64,000 bases of DNA from Bufo bufo (taxonomy: Eukaryota; Chordata; Amphibia; Anura; Bufonidae). The position numbers and the translations under genes were made by a program. The notes under the pieces were generated by a model. It did not search any database. It saw only the letters and a list, made by a program, of their open reading frames with translations, and was not told the origin of the DNA. Numbering within the stretch: position 1 is the first letter of the stretch; each line of letters starts with the position of its first letter. Below, one piece after another: positions 12,042-24,000 of the stretch. Where the stretch lies: contig NC_053397.1 in assembly GCF_905171765.1 (NCBI RefSeq), forward strand, positions 8,375,677 to 8,439,676. Direction: 5' to 3'.

Positions 12042-15000
12042 GTAACATATCCATTCACATTTGGCGGTGTTATAACCCTCGGTCCTTCACAGGGAATCCA
12101 GATCCTACTGCAGGGGCCAATTACCTGTCTGCGGACACGTCCCCTGCGGTGCTGAGGGCAGATTCTCATATTCCTCTGTCCGTGTTCTCACACCTCGGCT
12201 CTAGTCACCGTCCTCCATGTCACCCAGTGTCCCTCAAGTCTTAAAGGGACCCTGCACTGTATCTGCATTGAAATATCTTGCTGTGTTTTTTTATCTTCTG
12301 CAAAAGTATGTAATGGAAATCCTCTCTGTATACACTGACTGCGCATGTGCTGGAAATCCTCTCTGTATACACTGCACATGTGCTGGAAATCCTCTCTGTA
12401 TACACTGAGCATGTGCTGGAAATCCTCTCTGTATACACTGACTGCGCATGTGCTGGAAATCCTCTCTGTATACACTGACTGCGCATGTGCTGGAAATCCT
12501 CTCTGTATACACTGACTGCGCATGTGCTGGAAATCCTCTCTGTATACACTGACTGCGCATGTGCTGGAAATCCTCTCTGTATACACTGACTGAGCATGTG
12601 CTGGAAATCCTCTCTGTATACACTGACTGCGCATGTGCTGGAAATCCTCTCTGTATACACTGACTGCGCATGTGCTGGAAATCCTCTCTGTATACACTGA
12701 CTGCGCATGTGCTGGAAATCCTCTCTGTATACACTGACTGCGCATGTGCTGGAAATCCTCTCTGTATACACTGACTGCGCATGTGCTGGAAATCCTCCCT
12801 GTATACACTGAGCATGTGCTGGAAATCCTCTCTGTATACACTGACTGCGCATGTGCTGGAAATCCTCTCTGTATACACTGACTGCGCATGTGCTGGAAAT
12901 CCTCCCTGTATACACTGAGCATGTGCTGGAAATCCTCTCTGTATACACTGACTGCACATGTGCTGGAAATCCTCTCTGTATACACTGAGCATGTGCTGGA
13001 AATCCTCTCTGTATACACTGACTGCGCATGTGCTGGAAATCCTCCCTGTATACACTGAGCATGTGCTGGAAATCCTCTCTGTATACACTGACTGCGCATG
13101 TGCTGGAAATCCTCTCTGTATACACTGACTGCGCATGTGCTGGAAATCCTCTCTGTATACACTGACTGCGCATGTGCTGGAAATCCTCCCTGTATACACT
13201 GAGCATGTGCTGGAAATCCTCTCTGTATACACTGACTGCGCATGTGCTGGAAATCCTCTCTGTATACACTGACTGCGCATGTGCTGGAAATCCTCCCTGT
13301 ATACACTGACTGCACATGTGCTGGAAATCCTCTCTGTATACACTGAGCATGTGCTGGAAATCCTCTCTGTATACACTGACTGCGCATGTGCTGGAAATCC
13401 TCCCTGTATACACTGAGCATGTGCTGGAAATCCTCTCTGTATACACTGACTGCGCATGTGCTGGAAATCCTCTCTGTATACACTGACTGCGCATGTGCTG
13501 GAAATCCTCTCTGTATACACTGACTGCGCATGTGCTGGAAATCCTCTCTGTATACACTGCGCATGTGCTGTAAATCCTCTCTGTATACACTGACTGCGCA
13601 TGTGCTGGAAATCCTCTCTGTATACACTGCGCATGTGCTGGAAATCCTCTCTGTATACACTGACTGCGCATGTGCTGGAAATCCTCCCTGTATACACTGA
13701 CTGCGCATGTGCTGGAAATCCTCTCTGTATACACTGACTACGCATGTGCTGGAAATCCTCTCTGTATACACTGACTGCGCATGTGCTGTAAATCTTCTCT
13801 GTATACACTGCGCATGTGCTGGAAATCCTCTCTGTATACACTGACTGCGCATGTGCTGGAAATCCTCTCTGTATACACTGACTGCGCATGTGCTGGAAAT
13901 CCTCTCTGTATACACTGACTGCGCATGTGCTGGAAATCCTCTCTGTATACACTGACTGCGCATGTGCTGTAAATCCTCTCTGTATACACTGACTGCGCAT
14001 GTGCTGGAAATCCTCTCTGTATACACTGACTGAGCATGTGCTGGAAATCCTCCCTGTATACACTGACTGCGCATGTGCTGGAAATCCTCTCTGTATATAT
14101 TGACTGCGCATGTGCTGGAAATCCTCTCTGTATACACTGACTGCGCATGTGCTGGAAATCCTCTCTGTATACACTGACTGAGCATGTGCTGGAAATCCTC
14201 CCTGTATACACTGAGCATGTGCTGGAAATCCTCCCTGTATACACTGACTGCGCATGTGCAGGAAATCCTCCCTGTATACACTACGCATGTGCAGGAAATC
14301 CTCTCTGTATACACTGACTGCGCATGTGCTGGAAATCCTCTCTGTATACACTGACTGCACATGTGCTGGAAATCCTCTCTGTATACACTGACTGCGCATG
14401 TGCTGGAAATCCTCTCTGTATACACTGCGCATGTGCTGTAAATCCTCTCTGTATACACTGACTGCGCATGTGCTGGAAATCCTCTCTGTATACACTGCGC
14501 ATGTGCTGGAAATCCTCTCTGTATACACTGACTGCGCATGTGCTGGAAATCCTCCCTGTATACACTGACTGCGCATGTGCTGGAAATCCTCTCTGTATAC
14601 ACTGACTACGCATGTGCTGGAAATCCTCTCTGTATACACTGACTGCGCATGTGCTGTAAATCCTCTCTGTATACACTGCGCATGTGCTGGAAATCCTCTC
14701 TGTATACACTGACTGCGCATGTGCTGGAAATCCTCTCTGTATACACTGACTGCGCATGTGCTGGAAATCCTCTCTGTATACACTGACTGCGCATGTGCTG
14801 GAAATCCTCTCTGTATACACTGACTGCGCATGTGCTGTAAATCCTCTCTGTATACACTGACTGCGCATGTGCTGGAAATCCTCTCTGTATACACTGACTG
14901 AGCATGTGCTGGAAATCCTCCCTGTATACACTGACTGCGCATGTGCTGGAAATCCTCTCTGTATATATTGACTGCGCATGTGCTGGAAATCCTCTCTGTA

Positions 15001-18000
15001 TACACTGACTGCGCATGTGCTGGAAATCCTCTCTGTATACACTGACTGAGCATGTGCTGGAAATCCTCCCTGTATACACTGAGCATGTGCTGGAAATCCT
15101 CCCTGTATACACTGACTGCGCATGTGCAGGAAATCCTCCCTGTATACACTACGCATGTGCAGGAAATCCTCTCTGTATACACTGAGCATGTGCTGGAAAT
15201 CCTCCCTGTATACACTGAGCATGTGCTGGAAATCCTCCCTGTATACACTGACTGCGCATGTGCAGGAAATCCTCCCTGTATACACTACGCATGTGCAGGA
15301 AATCCTCTCTGTATACACTGACTGCGCATGTGCTGGAAATCCTCTCTGTATACACTGACTGCACATGTGCTGGAAATCCTCTCTGTATACACTGAGCATG
15401 TGCTGGAAATCCTCTCTGTATACACTGACTGCGCATGTGCTGCAAATCCTCTCTGTATACACTGACTGCGCATGTGCTGGAAATCCTCTCTGTATACACT
15501 GAGCATGTGCTGGAAATCCTCTCTGTATACACTGACTGCGCATGTGCTGGAAATCCTCCCTGTATGCACTGACTGCACATGTGCTGGAAATCCTCTCTGT
15601 ATACACTGACTGCGCATGTGCTGGAAATCCTCCCTGTATACACTGAGCATGTGCTGGAAATCCTCTCTGTATACACTGACTGCGCATGTGCTGGAAATCC
15701 TCTCTGTATGCACTGACTGAGCATGTGCTCAGGTATAGCAGAAGCTGAGCTGCAGTGTAAACTATGGGGGCACTGAGCCGCTGATGAGACAAGAGATTTT
15801 AGACTTTAATCGAGAGTACATCTAAGGTAGTCACTAATATCTACACTATACTTCAGTGCTCATGGATTAGAGTTGTAGTATATGGGCTCATGCACACGAG
15901 CATGCAAGCTCCGAGCCCGTGCTGCGCCATCCGCGTGCACGCCATTTGCAGATGCGGACCCATTGACTTGAATGGGTCCGTGATCTGCAACAGACAGTCC
16001 GGACTGCAAAAAAATAGGACGTGTTCTATCTTTTATGCGGTGCGGAAGCACGGACCGAAATCCCAGAGAAGCACTTCGAAGCAGTATTATATCCGTGCCT
16101 TCACTCCGCACCGTTCTGTATCTTGCGGATTGTGAAGGAACGCACATCGCCGGTGCCTGTATATTGTGGACTCACTGTTTGATGGCTGATATGCGGGCAT
16201 GGGCCGCACACACTCATGTGAATAAGCCCTAAAACATGGGGCGGGAGCAGCCCGGGCCTATGGTCGTACTAGAAGCACATTTTAGATTACCACAGACCTC
16301 CTATAGATGATGCAGTAAAGCTGGAGCCACATGGGATGACTGGTACCAGCTAGGACTGGTGAGAGGTGACTTAAATAATGGGTTTGCTGGCAAAATGCAG
16401 ACTGCCGCCATCACAGCAGCACCATACAATACAATGCTGGGCACAGAGGTGCAGTGGGGGTAAGGGTGATGTCCTCCCTGACATTCACTGTGAATAGAAG
16501 AACCTGAAGCATCCGGGCCCCATTACCGATTCAGTGTCCGCACGGGTTCCATCTCATGGATCCAAACCTCCGATACCTCCCAGTGACTTTTGGATGATTC
16601 AGCCCAAGACCCCAAAGCTGACCTTCTGTATTTTCCTCCAGATTATATCCCATAACCCGTGATTTCATGTCCATGGACTGGGACAGTTTTAATTTTTCCG
16701 CTGGAACGTGGCTGTAATGCTTCACTCACCAATACCGTCCGCAGATCTGCGCCCTGATAAAAGGAATTCCAGCTATCCTCTCTCCAAGTCATTTGTCCGA
16801 GCTTTCACCGCCTCATCCCTTCTATTCTACTCTAATTTATTTATTACCGTAGACTGGCGCAGAGTCAGCGGATGGGCACTACCCAGACTGTAATAGAGCG
16901 AGCAACCCGACCGACAGACGAGCAAACCATCCTAATAACATTTCTCATTTCTGAACTTCAGCCATAAGGAAATAGAGAACTTAAAGGGCCACTATAGTCA
17001 GATATAGCATTTCCCTACCAGTCTTGTTTCCAAAAGAGGCAGTATTATAGTAGTTATATCCTTGTACATAGGAGCAGTATTATAGCAGTTATATTCTTGT
17101 ACATAGGAGGCAGTATTATAGTAGTTATATTCTTGTACATAGGAGCAGTATTATAGTAGTTATATTCTTGTACATAGGAGCAGTATTATAGCAGTTATAT
17201 TCTTGTACATAGGAGGCAGTATTATAGTAGTTATATTCTTGTACATAGGAGCAGTATTATAGCAGTTATATTCTTGTACATAGGAGCAGTATTATAGTAG
17301 TTATATTCTTGTACATAGGAGGCAGTATTATAGTAGTTATATTCTTGTACATAGGAGCAGTATTATAGTAGTTATATTCTTGTACATAGGAGCAGTATTA
17401 TAGTAGTTATATTCTTGTACATAGGAGCAGTATTATAGTAGTTATAATCTTATACATAGGAGCAGTATTATAGCAGTTATATTCTTGTACATAGGAGGCA
17501 GTATTATAGTAGTTATATTCTTGTACATAGGAGCAGTATTATAGTAGTTATATTCTTGTACATAGGAGCAGTATTATAGCAGTTATATTCTTGTACATAG
17601 GAGGCAGTATTATAGTAGTTATATTCTTGTACATAGGAGCAGTATTATAGCAGTTATATTCTGGTACATAGGAGCAGTATTATAGTAGTTATATTCTTGT
17701 ACATAGGAGGCAGTATTATAGTAGTTATATTCTTGTACATAGGAGCAGTATTATAGTAGTTATATTCTTGTACATAGGAGCAGTATTATAGTAGTTATAT
17801 TCTTGTACATAGGAGCAGTATTATAGTAGTTATATTCTTGTACATAGGAGCAGTATTATAGCAGTTATATTCTTGTACATAGGAGGCAGTATTATAGTAG
17901 TTATATTCTTGTACATAGGAGCAGTATTATAGCAGTTATATTCTTGTACATAGGAGCAGTATTATAGTAGTTATATTCTTGTACATAGGAGGCAGTATTA

Positions 18001-21000
18001 TAGTAGTTATATTCTTGTACATAGGAGCAGTATTATAGTAGTTATATTCTTGTACATAGGAGCAGTATTATAGTAGTTATATTCTTGTACATAGGAGCAG
18101 TATTATAGTAGTTATAATCTTGTACATAGGAGGCAGTATTATAGTAGTTATATTCTTGTACATAGGAGCAGTATTATAGCAGTTATATTCTTGTACATAG
18201 GAGGCAGTATTATAGTAGTTATATTCTTGTACATAGGAGCAGTATTATAGTAGTTATATTCTTGTACATAGGAGCAGTATTATAGTAGTTATATTCTTGT
18301 ACATAGGAGGCAGTATTATAGCAGTAATATTCTTGTACATAGGAGCAGTATTATAGCAGTTATATCCTTGTACATAGGAGCAGTATTATAGTAGTTATAT
18401 CCTTGTACATAGGAGCAGTATTATAGTAGTTATATTCTTGTACATAGGAGCAGTATTATAGTAGTTATATTCTTGTACATAGGAGGTAGTATTATAGTAG
18501 TTATATTCTTGTACATAGGAGCAGTATTATAGTAGTTATATCCTTGTACATAGGAGCAGTATTATAGTAGTTATATTCTTGTACATAGGAGCAGTATTAT
18601 AGTAGTTATATTCTTGTACATACGAACAGTATTATAGTAGTTATATTCTTGTACATAGGAGCAGTATTATAGTAGTTATATTGTACATAGGAGCAGTATT
18701 ATAGTAGTTATATTCTTGTACATAGGAGCAGTATTATAGTAGTTATATTCTTGCACATAGGAGCAGTATTATAGTAGTTATATTCTTGTACATAGGAGCA
18801 GTATTATAGCAGTTATATTCTTGTACATAGGAGCAGTATTATAGTAGTTATATTCTTGTACATAGGAGCAGTATTATAGTAGTTATATTCTTGTACATAG
18901 CAGCAGTATTATAGTAGTTATATTCTTGTACATAGGAGCAGTATTATAGTAGTTATATTCTTGTACATAGGAGCAGTATTATAGTAGTTATATTCTTGTA
19001 CATAGGAGCAGTATTATAGCAGTTATATTCTTGTACATAGGAGGCAGTATTATAGTAGTTATATTCTTGTACATAGGAGCAGTATTATAGCAGTTATATT
19101 CTTGTACATAGGAGCAGTATTATAGTAGTTATATTCTTGTACATAGGAGGCAGTATTATAGTAGTTATATTTGTCACGGAACCATGAACCAGACGTACAA
19201 CAAGAGATAAATGAAAATAAGAAGGCTTTATTGAAAATAAAGCTGTAAAGCAAAAGTCCAAACGGATGGTGAAACCGAGCAGAGTCTTTGCGAAGCCAGA
19301 GGTCAGGAACCAGAAGGGTAGTCAGACGAAGCCAGGATCAGGAACCAGCAGGGTAGTCAGACGAAGCCAGGATCAGGAACCAGCAGGGTAGTCAGACGAA
19401 GCCAGGATCAGGAACCAGCAGGGTAGTCAGACGAAGCCAGGATCAGGAACCAGCAGGGTAGTCAGACGAAGCCAGGATCAGGAACCAGAAGCAGCAGCAG
19501 TCTTAGAAGCATGTGAACACAAGAGGACCAAGCAAGGAACTGAAGCCACAGACCTCCTATATATATGAGCTAGGCATCCAGCTCCTCCCAGGGGAAGGAG
19601 GAGCCGCAGGGTGGAAGGCTACAAGAAACCCAGGACCCAAGATGGCCGCCAGCACATGTCAAACGAAGGAGAGCAGCAAGCAGGTAAGACCATGACAGTA
19701 CCTCCCCCTCAAGGGCCCCTCCTCCGCGGAGCACAAAACGGTTTCTGAGGGAAGCGTGCGTGGAAGGCTCGGAGCAAGGCAGGAGCATGGACATCTGCGG
19801 AGGGAACCCAGGAACGCTCCTCTGGACCATAACCACGCCAATGGACCAAAAACTGCAACCGACCGCGGACCAGGCGTGAGTCCAGGATATTGCTCACCTC
19901 ATATTCCTCACGATTGCCCACTTGGACCGGACGAGGCCGAGGAACCGAGGAAGTGAAACGATTACACACCAGTGGCTTCAACAGGGAGACATGAAACACG
20001 TTGGAGATCCGCATGCCAGGAGGAAGCGCAAGGGCATAGGCTACCGGGTTTACCCTGCGAAGCACTCGGAAGGGACCAACAAAGCGAGGTGCCAGCTTGG
20101 GAGTGGGCACTCGAAGGTTGAGGTTGCGGGTGGACAACCATACACGGTCTCCGACCTGGTAGGAAGGAGCAGGCGCTCGTCTGCGATCAGCCTGGAATCT
20201 CTGGCGCTGCGCAGAGACCTCAAGGGACTTCTGGATCTGTACCCAAGAAGCACGTAGGACGGAAAGGTGATCCTCCACAGCCGGAATATCCTGGGGAGAG
20301 AATACCTCCGGTAACACGGCAGGTTGGAACCCATAATTGGCCATGAAGGGAGACGTCCCAGAGGAAGAGTTCACCGCCGTGTTCCTGGCAAACTCAGCCC
20401 AAGGCAGGAGGTCAACCCAATTGTCTTGGTGATCGGAGACATAGCAACGAAGGAATTGCTCCAAGGCCTGATTGGATCGTTCTGCGGCCCCATTGGACTG
20501 AGGGTGGTAGGCCGAGGAGAAGGAGAGATGAATCCCCAACTGGGAGCAAAAGGCGCGCCAGAACCTGGACACAAACTGACTCCCCCGATCCGACACAATC
20601 TCCTTAGGCAAACCGTGCAACCGGAAGACCTCCCTGGCAAAAATCGTGGCCAACTCTTGTGCAGAGGGTAACTTCTTGAGAGGAACACAGTGGCACATTT
20701 TGGAAAACCGATCCACAATCATGAGAATAACCGTATGGCCTCGGGATGCAGGGAGGTCCACAATGAAATCCATCCCCAGGTGTGACCATGGGCGCTCCCC
20801 GGTGGCTATGGGTTGCAGAAGGCCCAACGGAAGGTGCCGAGGGGACTTACTCTGGGCACAAACGGAGCATGCCGCTACATATGCGGCGATGTCGGAACGT
20901 AGGGAAGGCCACCAGAACAGACGTGAAACAGCCCAGGACAGCTGATTCTTTCCAGGATGCCCCGCGGTCTTGGAGTTATGGTAGGTTCGCAACAACCGAG

Positions 21001-24000
21001 TGCGCAACTCCTCAGGCACAAAACATCTGCCGTTGGGTCTCCCAGAGGGAGCACCAGATTGAGCCGCCAAAATCTGCTCACCCAGGGGAGAGGTCAGGCT
21101 GGTGCGAATGGCGGCCAGGATATGATTCGGAGGTATGACCGAAGTCGGAATCGACTCCTCCCTGGACAGCTCGGAGTACTGCCGTGATAAGGCATCCGCC
21201 CTGATGTTCTTGGAACCGGGTAGGTAGGAGACCACGTAATTAAAACGTGACAAGAACAGAGCCCATCTGGCCTGACGTGGTGTCAATCTCTTGGCCTCAG
21301 AAAGGTAGGTCAGATTCTTGTGGTCCGTCAGGATGAGAACCGGAACCACCGAACCCTCGAGCAAGTGCCTCCATTCTTTGAGGGCCTGCACGATGGCCAA
21401 TAACTCCCTGTCACCAATCTGATAGTTGCACTCCGCGGAAGACAGTTTCCGGGAGTAAAACCCACAAGGAAGCAGAGGACCCTCTGGTGTTCTACGCTGA
21501 GACAGAAGGGCGCCTACTCCCGTCTCAGACGCGTCCACCTCGAGGACAAAGGGCAACCCAGGGTTGGGATGCGACAGAATCGGAGCCGACACAAAGGCGG
21601 ACTTTAGGGCCTCAAAAGCTCGGATGGCCTCGAGCGGCCAGACCTGGGAATTACTGCCCTTCCTGGTCAGATCCGTGAGAGGCTTGGCCAGCATGGAAAA
21701 GTCCCTGATGAACTTCCGATAATAATTGGCGAAGCCCAAAAAGCGCTGCAGGGAACGAAGACCACTGGGCTGGGGCCACTGTAAGACAGCCGAAACCTTC
21801 TCAGGATCCATGGAGAACCCCTCAGCGGAAATGATGTAACCTAAGAAGGTTACCTGGGATCGGTGAAATTCGCATTTCTCAAGCTTACCGAACAGCTTGT
21901 TCTCTCGTAACCGTTGCAACACTCGTCTGACATCCAGAATGTGGGCCTCCATGGATTCAGAATATACCAAGATGTCATCCAAATAGACTACCACACACTG
22001 CTGCAACAGGTCACGGAAAACATCGTTGATGAATTCCTGAAAGACTGCGGGCGCATTGCACAACCCAAAGGGCATAACCAAGGATTCGTAATGACCGGTC
22101 CTGGTGTTAAACGCGGTCTTCCACTCATCGCCCGCCTTGATCCTTACCAGGTTATATGCCGCCCTCAGGTCGAGTTTGGTAAAGACCGTGGCCCCTTTAA
22201 GGCGATCGAACAGCTCGGAAATCAAGGGTATCGGGTAAGCGTTCTTGATCGTGATGTGATTGAGACCCCTGTAATCGATGCAAGGCCTCAACTCACCGCC
22301 CTTCTTTTTCACAAAGAAAAATCCAGCCCCTGCCGGGGACGAAGATTTGCGAATGTGTCCGCGTGAAAGCGCCTCCCTCACGTACTCCTCCATGGCCTCA
22401 TTCTCCGCTACCGACAGTGGATAGACTTTGCCACGAGGAGGAACGGCACCAGATTGTAACTCTATGGCACAATCGTATGGGCGGTGCGGAGGTAGGGCAA
22501 CCGCGCGCACCTTATCGAATACATCATGGTACTCCTCGTATTCAGGAGGCAACAGAGAGTCCGAGGAAGTACACAGCAACTTGACAGACCCATGGATGCA
22601 ACTAGCCCCACACTGCGGTGACCACGAGAGGATCTCGACCGATCTCCAATCGAAAGTCGGATTATGCTTCTGGAGCCAGGGGTACCCCAAGACCACCGAG
22701 TAGTGTGGAGACGAAATAACCTGGAGGCAGACCGACTCTCTGTGAACGGCACCAATGGCTATCCCCACTGGAAGGGTCTCATGAGTCACGTGTGGCGGCA
22801 GAAGGGGTCTGCCGTCTATCGCCTCAAGAGCCAGTGGGGAACCTCGAGCCTGCAGAGGAATGGAATTGGCGGCAGCGAACACACTATCAATGAACAAACC
22901 ACCAGCACCAGAGTCCACCAACGCCTGGGTCGTCACCGAGCCCCCGACCCAGGAGAGGACAACAGTGATCAGTGGTTTGTCAACACAGGAAACCGGGGAC
23001 GAGGAGACTCCACCCAAGATCTGCCCCCGACAGGATCTCAGGGTACGAGCGTTTCCCGGACGGTTCGGACATGCCAACCGAAAATGCCCACCGAGACCAC
23101 AGTACATGCATCGGCCCTCGCGTCTCCGGAGTGCCCTCTCCCCCTCGGACAGGCGAGCAAACCCCAGCTGCATGGGTTCACCCCCAGACAAGTCATCCCC
23201 AGGAGGCGTGGGAGGAGAGGGAGGCACGGGTGGGACAGCAAACGTAGGCACCAATCTGTTAGAAGACCTCCGCAGGTTCTCCTTAAAGGAAGGTCTCTCC
23301 CTGAGTCTGGTGTCAATCAAAATCAGGAAAGAAATAAGAGACTCGAGCTCAACTGGTAGGTCCTTAGCTGCAACCTCATCCTTCAAGGCATCCGAGAGAC
23401 CATGAGAGAAAGCAGCGACCAGAGCCTCATTATTCCAGCCCACCTCTGCTGCCAGGGTACGAAACTCAATGGCGTATTCAGCTACGGATCGTGAACCCTG
23501 TCTGATGGACATAAGGAGCTTCGCAGCAGAGGCAGCACGAGCCGGCACATCGAATACCTTCCGAAGAGAAGCAACAAAACCGGAAAACTCGGCAACCACC
23601 GGATTGTTGTTCTCCCATAAAGGGCTGGCCCAGGCCAAGGCCTTGTCCGAGAGCAGCGAGATCAAGAAGCCCACCTTTGATCTCTCAGTAGGAAAGGCAT
23701 GTGGCAGCAACTCGAAATAAATGCCCACCTGGTTAAGGAAACCTCGGCACTGAGTTGGCTCTCCCCCAAAGCGCTGTGGAAGAGGGGCAGAACCGGTCAT
23801 ACCCCGAAACACCGCAGGCGCAACAACAGGTGTCGGGGTAGACTCTGGCGCAACAACCGGAGCGGCAGTAGGAGCGAGCCCAGGAGCGACAACCGACCCA
23901 TCGGCAACGGGAGCGAAATGAGCCGTGCGTTCAAGCAGGGTTTGCAACGCCACAGCGAACCGACCCAACAGGTGATCCTGCTGATCAAGTCTGGCAACCA

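Noticed and set aside
11984..12244. Longer 86-codon frame starting at 11984 and running past exon 1
   Set aside because: The start is GTG, and the downstream part passes a good donor site at 12042 into intron; ATG at 11990 and splicing fit the contactin reading.
12315..15728. Regular repeats that could suggest a CRISPR array
   Set aside because: Units are directly adjacent without unique spacers, the context is a vertebrate intron, and no cas genes exist here.
12188..15792. Minus-strand frames up to 985 codons (repeats of [13 protein letters not shown] type)
   Set aside because: They translate a 37/33-bp minisatellite in different frames; a repeat artefact.
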